64,000 nucleotides of DNA from RGIG3159 sp034927685. Lineage in GTDB: Bacteria > Bacillota > Clostridia > Oscillospirales > Oscillospiraceae. Shown here piece after piece: positions 49,459 through 57,417 of this stretch (within the stretch, counting starts at the first letter, position 1; every line of letters starts with the position of its first letter). Under the pieces are notes generated by a model. The model had not been told where the DNA came from and ran no database searches. It worked only from the letters and a program-made list of their open reading frames with translations. The position numbers and the translations under genes were made by a program. The stretch covers positions 62,001 to 126,000 of the forward strand of contig JAYFPO010000031.1 of assembly GCA_034927685.1 (NCBI GenBank), written 5' to 3'.

Positions 49459-50355
49459 CTACGATTTGAATTGATAATCTTGGATCGGTACCGGGCCTCG
49501 CGTGACGGTTCTCTCAATCCGCAGATTACCGTTCGCTTCGGCTTTCACCCGCCAGTTCACCAGCATGATGCTGCCGTCCGCGATCTCAATTCCCGTGATG
49601 CCTTTGGTATGGATGCAGCACCCCGAATTGAAATACGGCAGGTCGCTGCTTTCGGAGAATTTCGGCCTGTGCGTGTGGCCGCAAATGATGAATTTCTGGT
49701 TTTGCTGAATCCATTTTTTATAGTTCCGCTCGAGTTTTGTCCGCTTATATAAGTTCCTCGCTGGACTGGCCGGATTTTGAAATCCGATCACGTGCGCATA
49801 TCTCCATAAATATCTGGCCAGGAACATCGATATTCTCCAAAGCTGGTCGTTCATTGTGTCGCCCTGATGGCCATGAACGACAAGAATTTCCTGCCCCGTA
49901 GCCCGGTATTTCAGGACCAGTGCCTCATAAGGAGTAATACCGTCCAGGAGCGCCTGCGTTTCCTGGCTGAATTCATCATAATAACAATATAAGTTATTTT
50001 TGACATAGTTTTTGGACCGCAAAAAGATATTGTGATTGCCATACAGCAAAACGAGCCTGTCTTCATCGAAGAATCTTTTGATGGCTAAAAATATGTCGGA
50101 GTGCGCCAGCCGGATGTTTTTAAAATCGGAATACTCCCAAAGCTCGTCTCCGTCGCCGGCCTCGACGTATTGATAGCCGTTCCTATAATAATAATTCAGC
50201 GCTTGCAGGAGAACGGTTTGGTTCCTGGTGAATTCGTCGGATGCGCTGTCGTCGCCCCGGTGCGAGTCACTGAAAATGATATACCTCGAATTTGCATCGA
50301 AATACTCAACTTTGGCGTTCCTGTAAGCATCCCATAGTCTTTGATCGGTGTGCAT
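49459..50355 (-). CDS. Calcineurin-like metallophosphoesterase
   Basis: 298 residues from ATG 50355 (GGAG about 9 bases upstream; a GTG three codons earlier is too close to it). Metal-binding motifs are in order: IIFSDSHRGDD (with Ser for the usual D-x-H context), VEAGDGDELWEY, LYGNHNIFL, VVHGHQGDTM and ICGHTHRPKF. It is an intact two-metal phosphatase or nuclease without signal peptide. Substrate unknown. The gene is flanked by gaps and faces ferritin. Confidence 0.88.
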   Translation of the reverse strand: MHTDQRLWDAYRNAKVEYFDANSRYIIFSDSHRGDDSASDEFTRNQTVLLQALNYYYRNGYQYVEAGDGDELWEYSDFKNIRLAHSDIFLAIKRFFDEDRLVLLYGNHNIFLRSKNYVKNNLYCYYDEFSQETQALLDGITPYEALVLKYRATGQEILVVHGHQGDTMNDQLWRISMFLARYLWRYAHVIGFQNPASPARNLYKRTKLERNYKKWIQQNQKFIICGHTHRPKFSESSDLPYFNSGCCIHTKGITGIEIADGSIMLVNWRVKAEANGNLRIERTVTRGPVPIQDYQFKS

Positions 50356-50705
50356 TTCTCTCACTCCAGAAGTAAAATTCTGAAAAAGGAAACGTACGAT
50401 ACGCCCCCAAATTCTGCTCAGCAGTCGCGATGAATTGCCTCCGCATGGAAACGGTTTCCTGGCGACTGATTCTGGACCACCAAGTCAACCGCGGCTCCGC
50501 TTGGATTCCTGCTGCCGCAAGTGACTAATCCAGATCAGACGAGGAGGAAGGTTCCATAACGGGGATGGAGGATATTTTACCCGGAAAGAGACAAGTTATG
50601 AACCGCTTGCATGTGCGATTTACAGTGCATCATGCAATAATTGATCTGCAAAATGACAATGACATGGTCCAAGGAAGTTCGAAAAGTCACAAAGACATAG
50701 AAAAA
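50356..50705. other. Gap without a convincing gene
   Basis: About 350 bases between the phosphoesterase start and the tRNA terminator. A plus-strand frame from ATG 50565 has GGAGGAAGG upstream, but it runs on through the tRNA gene and has no recognisable domain. No repeat is evident. Confidence 0.5.
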
Positions 50706-50732
50706 CACCGTACTTTTCAACAAAGTACGGTG
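50706..50732 (-). terminator. Terminator of tRNA-Gln
   Basis: CACCGTACTTT and its complement form an 11-bp stem with loop TCAAC; on the minus strand it is followed by TTTTT. Confidence 0.88.
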
Positions 50733-50739
50733 CATGTTT

Positions 50740-50813
50740 TGGCAGGGGATGAGGGATTCGAACCCCCGCAAACGGAGTCAGAGTCCGGTGTGCTACCGTT
50801 ACACAAATCCCCT
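50740..50813 (-). tRNA. tRNA-Gln (CTG)
   Basis: A 74-base cloverleaf with encoded CCA. The acceptor stem is AGGGGAT with ATCCCCT, discriminator G. The anticodon loop reads CTCTGAC, so the anticodon is CTG (glutamine, codon CAG). The T arm contains GGTTCGAATCC. G73 is usual for tRNA-Gln. Confidence 0.93.
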
Positions 50814-50898
50814 GTACAGCTGCGCCAGACGCATTATTATTATACTCAATAAGCTCCTTTTGTCAATCTTTTTCGCAAAATAATTCCGTCGCGGCGGC

Positions 50899-51576
50899 TC
50901 AGAGGATGGACGTTAGCTCCAGCAGATCGCAGATTTCCCAGTCGGGGAGGAGGTCGTCCCTGCCGGCTTTTCCGTTCGGATTGTACCATATGGTTCGGAT
51001 CCCGGCCTGTCTGCCGCCCATGATATCGGAGGACAGGCTGTCGCCGATCAGGACGGCGCGTTCCCGGCAAACCCCCGGGATTCTGGCAAAGCAGTAGTCG
51101 AAGTATTCCGGCGTCGGTTTCAGCGCACCGGCATCCTCGGAAATGAAAATCTGCTCGAAGTATGGGGTGAGGCCGGCGCTGTCCAGCCGGGAATACTGCG
51201 TCTCCGCGACGCCGTTGGAGGCCAGAAACAGTCGGTAGCGCGGATGTAAATAGTCAAGAATTTCCAGCGCGTGCGGCGTAAGACAGTGGCCGATGCCCAG
51301 GTTCTTCCGGTAGCGCCGCTCGCACTCCCCTGGGTCCCGGTCGATTCCGTATTCCTGAAACATCTGGCGGTGCCGGGCGGTCAGCATGATTTCCCGCGTG
51401 ATCTCTCCCCGCTCGCAGGCCTGCCAGCAGAGCCGGTTCAGGCAGTGATACCGCGCGTACATATCCTCGGTCAGCGGAACGCCAAGCTCGCGATAGGTGC
51501 GATGCAGCGCAGTGTGCTCCGACCAGCCGAAGTCCAGCAGCGTGTCGTCCACGTCGAAAAAGACGAACTCAATCAT
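50899..51576 (-). CDS. yjjG: HAD-family phosphatase (YjjG-like nucleotidase)
   Basis: 225 residues from ATG 51576. HAD motif I is FFDVDDTLLDF, motif II near LFLASNGVAETQYSR, motif III Lys in EDAGALKPTPEYFDY and motif IV LIGDSLSSDIMGG. The cap domain (about 18-95) is of the C1 type, and the whole resembles the YjjG/YfnB 5'-nucleotidases that remove phosphate from pyrimidine and modified nucleotides. It overlaps the rsmA stop by 8 bases and so is coupled to it. Confidence 0.85.
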   Translation of the reverse strand: MIEFVFFDVDDTLLDFGWSEHTALHRTYRELGVPLTEDMYARYHCLNRLCWQACERGEITREIMLTARHRQMFQEYGIDRDPGECERRYRKNLGIGHCLTPHALEILDYLHPRYRLFLASNGVAETQYSRLDSAGLTPYFEQIFISEDAGALKPTPEYFDYCFARIPGVCRERAVLIGDSLSSDIMGGRQAGIRTIWYNPNGKAGRDDLLPDWEICDLLELTSIL

Positions 51577-52435
51577 GGCACAGTCTTCCGAAGAGCGCGT
51601 TCGAAACGGAGGCAAAGCCGGGAATATCCAGCGTCTCGCCGCGGACCGCGGGCGGGAGGCCGCAGGCTTCGAGAACGTCCGCAAGCGCTTGCCTGGAGAG
51701 CTGCGGAAAGCCGATGGAAAGGCCGTTGAGCAGAGTCTTGCGCCGGACGGCGAAGGAGGCCTTGACCACGCGGAAAAACAGCGTCTCGTCGAGAATTTCG
51801 CAGACAGGAGCCTGCCGCACGGTCAGCTTCAGGACCGCAGAGGTGACCTTGGGCTGGGGAACGAAGCAGGTGGGCGGCACCTCAAACAGCAGCGCCGGCT
51901 GCGCATAATACTGGCAGAATACTGTGAAGGCGCTGTAGTCCGGGGAGCCTGCCGGGGCGCAGATACGCGCTGCAACCTCTTTTTGCACCATGACCGTCAC
52001 CGCCTCAAAGCTGCGGCTCTCCAGCAGGGCGGCCAGAATGGGGGAGGTGATATAGTAGGGGAGGTTGGCGCAGGCCACCGGCCGAAGATCGGGAAAGCAC
52101 TCCCGCACCAGGGCGGGGATGTCTGTTTTGAGAATGTCACGGAACAGGATTTTCAGATTGTCGAAGCCCGCCATGGTCTCGGCCAGAATGGGCCGGAGAG
52201 AGGCGTCGACCTCCACCGCGACCACCTTTCCTGCGTGCGCGCAGAGCTCGCGTGTCAGCGGTCCGATGCCGGGACCGATTTCCAGCACGCCGCAATCCCG
52301 GGAGATTCCCGCCTCTTCGGCGATTTCGCGCGGAATCTGGCTGTCAATCAGAAAATTCTGGCCCTTGGCCTTGGAAAAATGGAAGCCATGGCGCTCCAAA
52401 AGCGCCCGGATTTCCCGGATATCACATACATCCAT
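51569..52435 (-). CDS. rsmA: 16S rRNA dimethyladenosine transferase (KsgA)
   Basis: 288 residues from ATG 52435 (AGGAA 6 bases upstream). It dimethylates two adjacent adenines near the 3' end of 16S rRNA. Motifs: FSKAKGQNFLIDSQIPREIA, the SAM site VLEIGPGIGPLTRELC, VEVD and the catalytic NLPYYITSPILA. Length is normal. Its promoter shares its -35 region with that of the divergent thrS leader. Confidence 0.94.
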   Translation of the reverse strand: MDVCDIREIRALLERHGFHFSKAKGQNFLIDSQIPREIAEEAGISRDCGVLEIGPGIGPLTRELCAHAGKVVAVEVDASLRPILAETMAGFDNLKILFRDILKTDIPALVRECFPDLRPVACANLPYYITSPILAALLESRSFEAVTVMVQKEVAARICAPAGSPDYSAFTVFCQYYAQPALLFEVPPTCFVPQPKVTSAVLKLTVRQAPVCEILDETLFFRVVKASFAVRRKTLLNGLSIGFPQLSRQALADVLEACGLPPAVRGETLDIPGFASVSNALFGRLCHD

Positions 52436-52462
52436 CGCATTTCCTGCCTTTCTTTTCACTTC

Positions 52463-52491
52463 ATTTTATCAGAAAGCCGACCGGTTGACAA
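52463..52491 (-). promoter_or_regulatory. Promoter of rsmA
   Basis: On the minus strand TTGTCA, 17 bases, TAAAAT. The -35 box occupies the same bases as the -35 of the opposing thrS promoter. Confidence 0.75.
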
Positions 52492-52513
52492 GAAAGAAAA
52501 ACGGTGCTATATT
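52485..52513 (+). promoter_or_regulatory. Promoter of the T-box/thrS transcript
   Basis: Consensus TTGACA, 17 bases, TATATT; transcription would start near 52520. Confidence 0.85.
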
Positions 52514-52519
52514 ATTAGG

Positions 52520-52772
52520 TGATAAAAGAGGCTTTGACGAAGAAACAGGCCGCGAAACCCGGGCCAGAGAGTCGGCGCATCAGCTGCGAGCACCGATCCT
52601 GAACGCCGCGGCTTAACCACTTCCGAGCAGCCCCGCTGAAAACACAAGTAGGCGGGGACGGGATTCGCCCGTTACAGCGGCAACGAGCGGCGGTCTGCGG
52701 ACCGCAAGCAGGGTGGAACCGTGGAATGCTATGTCATCTCACCCCTGATTTTTCAGGGGCGGGATGTTTTTC
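52520..52772 (+). promoter_or_regulatory. T-box riboswitch (tRNA-Thr) controlling thrS
   Basis: The leader holds the near-universal T-box AGGGTGGAACCGTGG at 52710-52724 and ends in a terminator hairpin (CCCCTGA, loop, TCAGGGG; 52742-52759) followed by TTTTT at 52767-52771. Stem I shows AGAGAG and the specifier region TTAACCACTTCCGAGC, in which ACC (52616-52618) is a threonine codon. Uncharged tRNA-Thr should stabilise the antiterminator and turn thrS on. Confidence 0.93.
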
Positions 52773-52797
52773 TTTGCCCCGGATGAAAGGAGCAACA

Positions 52798-54588
52798 ATG
52801 ATGTCCGAAGAAAACCAGTATACCTTTGAAAATGAGCAGTATCGCAGAACCTATTGGCACACCTGTTCCCATGTGATGGCGCAGGCGGTCAAGCGTCTCT
52901 ACCCGGACGTGAAACTGGCCATCGGCCCCTCCATCGACGGCGGTTTCTACTATGATTTCGACTGCGACTTCACCTTTACGCAGGAGCATTTGGATGCCAT
53001 CGAGGCGGAGATGCGGAAAATCTGCAAGGAAAAGCTGAAACTGGAGCGGTTTGAGCTGCCTCGGGAAGAGGCAATCCAATATATGGAGCAGAAGGGTGAG
53101 CCCTATAAGGTGGAGCTGATTCACGACCTGCCGAAGGACGCTGTCATTTCCTTTTATACGCAGGGCGAATTCACCGATCTTTGCGCCGGTCCGCATCTGG
53201 ACTCCACGGGCCGGATCAAGGGCAACGCCATCAAGCTGACCCAGTGCTGCGGCGCCTATTGGCGCGGCGACTCCAAGCGGAAGATGCTCCAGCGGATTTA
53301 CGCGGTTGCCTTCCCGAAGAAGGAAGAGCTGGACGAATATCTGGCGAAGCAGGCCGAGGCGCTGAAGCGGGACCATAATAAGCTGGGCCGCGAGCTGGAG
53401 TACTTCACCACGGTGGACGTCATCGGTCAGGGCCTGCCGGTCCTGCTGCCCAAGGGCGCGCGCGCCATTCAGCAGATGCAGCGCTGGGTGGAGGACGTGG
53501 AGGAGCAGCATGGTTATTTGCTGACCAAGACGCCGCTCATGGCAAAGCGGGAACTCTATCAAATTTCCGGCCACTGGGACCACTATCTGGACGGCATGTT
53601 CGTCATGGGCGACCCGCAGGATGAGACGAAGGAGTGCTTTGCGCTGCGGCCCATGACCTGCCCCTTCCAGTATCAGGTGTTTCTGAACCGCCAGCGCTCC
53701 TACCGGGACCTGCCGATGCGTCTGGGCGAGACTTCCACACTGTTCCGCAACGAGGATTCCGGCGAGATGCACGGGCTGATCCGCGTCCGCCAGTTTACGA
53801 TTTCCGAGGGACACCTGATTCTGCGCCCCGATCAGCTGGAGGACGAGTTCAAGGACTGCCTGGCGCTGTGCAAGCTCTTCCTGGGTACCGTCGGCCTGCT
53901 GGATGACTGTTCGTTCCGCTTCTCCCAATGGGACCCAAACCGCAAGGACAAATATGAGGGGACCGCCGAGCAGTGGGACCACGCACAGAGCTCCATGGAG
54001 CGCATTTTGAAAGATTTGCAGGTGGACTACAGGGTTGGCATCGACGAGGCCGCCTTCTACGGCCCCAAGCTGGATGTGCAGTATAAGAACGTATTCGGCA
54101 AGGAGGACACGCTGGCCACCATTCAGATCGATATGCTGCTGGCACAGAAGTTCGGCATGTATTATATTGACGAAAATGGGGAGAAGAAGCTGCCCTATAT
54201 CATCCACCGCACCTCTCTGGGCTGCTACGAGCGGACGCTGGCCTACCTGATTGAGAAGTACGCCGGTGCGCTGCCCATGTGGATGATGGCGGAGCAGGTC
54301 CGGGTCCTGCCGATCACAGACCGGGTCCATGACTTTGCGCAGCAGGTGACGGACCGTCTGACTGCCGCCGGCGTCCGCGTGAAGGCCGATCTTCGCTCCG
54401 AGAAGCTGGGCTATAAGATCCGGGAAGCCCAGAAGGAGAAAGTACCCTATATGCTGGTGGTCGGCGATAAAGAGGCCGAGGACGGGAGTGTGTCGGTTCG
54501 GACCCGGCAGGGCGGCGACGAGGGCGTGATGTCCGTGGACGAGTTCTTGTCCAGATGCCTGCGGGAGATTGCCGAAAAGAAGAAATAA
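52798..54588 (+). CDS. thrS: Threonyl-tRNA synthetase lacking the N-terminal TGS domain
   Basis: 596 residues from ATG 52798 (52801 is equally possible; AAGGAG precedes both). The chain begins almost directly at the N2 editing domain: HTCSHVMAQAVKRLYPDVKL supplies the zinc-like HxxxH pair and LCAGPHLDSTG the editing Cys/His. The class II catalytic core follows (ALRPMTCPFQYQVF, RNEDSGEMHGLIRVRQFTIS, GCYERTLAYLIEKY), then the anticodon-binding domain from about 490. The 60-residue TGS domain of standard ThrRS is missing, and the T-box terminator upstream leaves no room for it. Expression is controlled by that T-box. Confidence 0.95.
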   Translation: MMSEENQYTFENEQYRRTYWHTCSHVMAQAVKRLYPDVKLAIGPSIDGGFYYDFDCDFTFTQEHLDAIEAEMRKICKEKLKLERFELPREEAIQYMEQKGEPYKVELIHDLPKDAVISFYTQGEFTDLCAGPHLDSTGRIKGNAIKLTQCCGAYWRGDSKRKMLQRIYAVAFPKKEELDEYLAKQAEALKRDHNKLGRELEYFTTVDVIGQGLPVLLPKGARAIQQMQRWVEDVEEQHGYLLTKTPLMAKRELYQISGHWDHYLDGMFVMGDPQDETKECFALRPMTCPFQYQVFLNRQRSYRDLPMRLGETSTLFRNEDSGEMHGLIRVRQFTISEGHLILRPDQLEDEFKDCLALCKLFLGTVGLLDDCSFRFSQWDPNRKDKYEGTAEQWDHAQSSMERILKDLQVDYRVGIDEAAFYGPKLDVQYKNVFGKEDTLATIQIDMLLAQKFGMYYIDENGEKKLPYIIHRTSLGCYERTLAYLIEKYAGALPMWMMAEQVRVLPITDRVHDFAQQVTDRLTAAGVRVKADLRSEKLGYKIREAQKEKVPYMLVVGDKEAEDGSVSVRTRQGGDEGVMSVDEFLSRCLREIAEKKK

Positions 54589-54605
54589 TTCCATGGTGAG
54601 GCCAA

Positions 54606-54631
54606 GGCAGCCCAATGCATATTGGGCTGCC
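54606..54631 (+). terminator. Stem-loop after thrS
   Basis: GGCAGCCCAAT and ATTGGGCTGCC with loop GCAT; the T-run is poor (TCTCGC), so some read-through into the nitroreductase gene is likely. Confidence 0.6.
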
Positions 54632-54659
54632 TCTCGCAATAAAGAAAGGAGCGCTTTTC

Positions 54660-55178
54660 ATGAACGAGGTACTGAACTGTTTGAATACACGGCGGAGCTG
54701 CCGCAGCTTCCAGCACCGTCAGGTGGAGGAGGATGCCCTACAGCAGATTCTGGAGGCGGGACTCTACGCCCCGGCCGGGAAGGGCAAGCAAAGCACCGCA
54801 TTTGTGGTGGTGCAGGACCGGGAGACCGTGGAAAAGCTCTCCCGGATGAACGCCGCTGTTCTGGGCGGCGGAGGAGACCCCTTCTTTGGCGCGCCGACGG
54901 TGATCGTGGTGCTGGCGGATCGATCTGTCGGCACCTGTGTGGAGGACGGCAGCGTTGCGCTCTGCAATCTGATGAACGCGGCCCACGCACTGGGGCTTGG
55001 GTCCTGCTGGATTCACCGCGCCGGCCCGGTGTTTGCTTCCGAGGAAGGAAAGGAAATGCTGAAAAAGTGGGGCGTCGAGGGCGACTATATTGGCGTTGGC
55101 CACTGCATTCTGGGGTATCGGGACGGCCCGGAACCGGTGGCTGCAGCTCGCAGAGAGGGCCGAATCATCCGGGTATGA
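54660..55178 (+). CDS. Nitroreductase family protein
   Basis: 172 residues from ATG 54660 (AAGGAG 8 bases upstream). FMN-binding nitroreductase fold: NTRRSCRSFQHRQVEEDALQ at the start with the phosphate-contact Arg residues, then AGLYAPAGKGKQ, LCNLMNAAHALGLGSCWIHR and the C-terminal GHCILGYRDGPEP. It would reduce nitro compounds or quinones with NAD(P)H as a dimer; natural substrate unknown. It follows thrS and is closed by a strong terminator. Confidence 0.9.
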   Translation: MNEVLNCLNTRRSCRSFQHRQVEEDALQQILEAGLYAPAGKGKQSTAFVVVQDRETVEKLSRMNAAVLGGGGDPFFGAPTVIVVLADRSVGTCVEDGSVALCNLMNAAHALGLGSCWIHRAGPVFASEEGKEMLKKWGVEGDYIGVGHCILGYRDGPEPVAAARREGRIIRV

Positions 55179-55202
55179 TCGGCAAGACGCCGAATTGATT
55201 AA

Positions 55203-55246
55203 AAACGCTGCCAGTTCGAGGGGAACTCCTCGAACTGGCAGCGTTT
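55203..55246. terminator. Perfect 19-bp hairpin terminator
   Basis: AAACGCTGCCAGTTCGAGG and its complement with loop GGAACT. T-rich flanks on both strands make it bidirectional. The following gap to 55395 shows no convincing gene. Confidence 0.85.
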
Positions 55247-55395
55247 CTATTGGTTGTGCAGATGGCGTTCTTGCCGATCGGGCGGCGCAATCGCCGCCTT
55301 GCGCATGGAGACCGCCGCGCAGTGCAGTTTATCCAGCTCGGCTTGGCATAACGGAGCGGCAACTGAAACAGTTTTGATGATTTTACCAAAGGAAG

Positions 55396-56175
55396 TCACG
55401 AAGCGAAAACTGGATTACGCAAAGGAACCGTATCCAGAATAGAAACGCCGGAACGGGCGGCCAGCGCGCGACACGCTTCCTCTGCCGCCGCATCCACCAG
55501 TGCCGCGGGTGTGTGTGCATCGCAGCCGATGACGGCCTTGCAGCCGACCTCGCCTGCGATTTGCCAGAACCTGGGATTTGGATAGTGGCGGTCGGCGGAG
55601 AAGCCCAGCATGTTCAGCTCCAGCGGGGTTTCGGTCTCCAGCGCCTTCCGACACAGCCGTGTCATCTGCTCGTGGTACAGCGCTTCGCTGCCCACAAAAT
55701 TCAGCACGTCCGGGTGGGCGAAGTAGGTGAAGCGGCCGGTGTCCAGCGCCTGACTGCATTGGCGCACATACAGACGCAGATCCTCCTCCCGATCGGTCTC
55801 CTGGGCCACATAGGGATATCCAATTTCATTTCCGAGAAAATGCTGCCCGAGAATCAGATATTGGACGGGAAACTGGGATAGAAAGTGCAAATAATCCGCA
55901 AACAGGGCGGGGTAGTACTCGGTCTCGAAACCGATCAAAATCTGAATATCGCGGCGATATTCCTCCCGCAGTGCCAGCAGCGTCTCAAAGTATCCGGCTG
56001 TCTCGTCCGGGTACATGCGCATCGTAGAGTAATAGCCGCCCGAAAAGAGCATCGGCGTGTGGTCGGAAAAGCCGAGCGTCTGAATTCCGGCGGCGATGGC
56101 CGTCTCAATGTATTCCCGCTCCGCGCCGGTGGCATGGTGGCAGCGGGGCGTGTGGGTGTGATAGTTGGCAATCAT
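55396..56175 (-). CDS. hisK: Histidinol-phosphatase family PHP-domain protein
   Basis: 259 residues. The PHP-type metal motifs are present: NYHTHTPRCHHATG at the N-terminus, LGFSDHTPM, ILIGFETEYYP and the late YFAHPDVLNF and VIGCDAHTP. HisK/HisJ removes the phosphate of histidinol phosphate in histidine synthesis; no other his gene adjoins, so a different phosphoester is possible. AAAGGAC precedes the ATG. Confidence 0.85.
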   Translation of the reverse strand: MIANYHTHTPRCHHATGAEREYIETAIAAGIQTLGFSDHTPMLFSGGYYSTMRMYPDETAGYFETLLALREEYRRDIQILIGFETEYYPALFADYLHFLSQFPVQYLILGQHFLGNEIGYPYVAQETDREEDLRLYVRQCSQALDTGRFTYFAHPDVLNFVGSEALYHEQMTRLCRKALETETPLELNMLGFSADRHYPNPRFWQIAGEVGCKAVIGCDAHTPAALVDAAAEEACRALAARSGVSILDTVPLRNPVFAS

Positions 56176-56238
56176 GGGAAAGTCCTTTCAAAATCATAAG
56201 TCCGCCGCAAAGGGGAAACCCTGCGGCGGACCCATGTG

Positions 56239-57336
56239 CTACACGTTAAAGAGAAAGTTGACGACGTCGCCATCCTGCATGACGTACTCCTTGCCTTCGC
56301 TGCGGAGCAGGCCTTTCGTTCTGGCCGCGGCGAGCGTGCCGCAGGCGCGCAGGTCCTCAAAGGCGACGACCTCGGCCCGGATAAAGCCGCGCTCAAAGTC
56401 GGTGTGGATTTTTCCGGCGGCCTGGGGGGCCTTCGTGCCTTTCTTGATGGTCCAGGCGCGGCATTCGTCGGCGCCCGCGGTCAAAAAGGAGAGGAGACCC
56501 AGCAGGGAATAGGAAGCCTGCACCAGCCGGTCCAGACCGGATTCCTCCATGCCCAGTTCTTCCATGAACATGGCCTTTTCCTCAGGGTCGTCCAGCTCGG
56601 CGATGTCCGCCTCCAGTTTGGCACAGATGGGGAGGGCCAAACTCCCCTCGGCGTCCGCAAGCTCCCGTACCTGTCGATAGTAGGATACGCCGTCGGGGTT
56701 TTGCATACTGTTTTCGTCCAGGTTGGCGGCGTAAATGGTCTTTTTCAGCGTCAGTAGGTCCGAGGTGGCGATGAGCGCCAGTTCGTCGGGCGCGGCTTCA
56801 AAGGTGCGGGCCGGCTTGCCCGCGTTTAGATGCTGCAGCAGCGCCTGAAATATCTCGGCCTCGCGGCCGAAACGCTTGTCCCCGCCCTTGGCGGCTTTCT
56901 GGGCCTTGTCGATCCGCCGCTCCACCATCTCAATGTCTGCCATAATCAGTTCCAGGTTGATGATATCGATGTCCCGGAGCGGATCGGTGCATCCCTCAAC
57001 ATGGGTGATGTTCGGATCGTCAAAACAGCGGACGACCTGGACAATGGCGTCGGTGGTGCGGATGTTGGACAGAAATTTATTGCCGAGACCCTCGCCGCGG
57101 GACGCGCCCTTGACCAGTCCGGCAATGTCGACGAATTCAATGACGGCGGGGGTGTACTTTTTCGGGTTATGTTGGTCCCGAAGCCAGGCAAGACGCTCGT
57201 CCGGCACGGAGACAACGCCCACATTGGGGTCAATGGTGCAGAAGGCGTAGTTGTCAGCGGGAACTCCCGCGTTGGTAATGGCGTTAAATAGGGTGGACTT
57301 GCCCACATTGGGCAGTCCCACAATACCGAGCTTCAT
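56239..57336 (-). CDS. ychF: Ribosome-associated ATPase/GTPase YchF
   Basis: 365 residues from ATG 57336 (AAAGGA about 10 bases upstream; a TTG two codons earlier is too near the site). Obg-family P-loop protein that prefers ATP. Motifs: GIVGLPNVGKSTLFNAITNA, FVDIAGLVKGASRGEGLGNK and the C-terminal TGS domain (about 280-363, ECRAWTIKKGTKAPQAAGKI). YchF is linked to redox response and translation. Confidence 0.95.
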   Translation of the reverse strand: MKLGIVGLPNVGKSTLFNAITNAGVPADNYAFCTIDPNVGVVSVPDERLAWLRDQHNPKKYTPAVIEFVDIAGLVKGASRGEGLGNKFLSNIRTTDAIVQVVRCFDDPNITHVEGCTDPLRDIDIINLELIMADIEMVERRIDKAQKAAKGGDKRFGREAEIFQALLQHLNAGKPARTFEAAPDELALIATSDLLTLKKTIYAANLDENSMQNPDGVSYYRQVRELADAEGSLALPICAKLEADIAELDDPEEKAMFMEELGMEESGLDRLVQASYSLLGLLSFLTAGADECRAWTIKKGTKAPQAAGKIHTDFERGFIRAEVVAFEDLRACGTLAAARTKGLLRSEGKEYVMQDGDVVNFLFNV

Positions 57337-57417
57337 CGGCAAAACATCCTTTCGGTGGTATTTGGACTGCGATCTATTATAATGGCGCGCGGCGGGAAAA
57401 GCAACCGCCTGCCGGAT

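Noticed and set aside
50565..50852. 95-codon plus-strand frame with a ribosome-like site
   Set aside because: It runs through the tRNA-Gln gene and its terminator, so the downstream part cannot be coding in the usual sense.
52753..54639. 628-codon minus-strand frame opposite thrS
   Set aside because: Shadow of a highly expressed gene; product is His/Leu/Gln-rich without domain.
55165..55389. 74-codon minus-strand frame from TTG
   Set aside because: It crosses the terminator at 55203-55246, is Arg-rich and has no domain.
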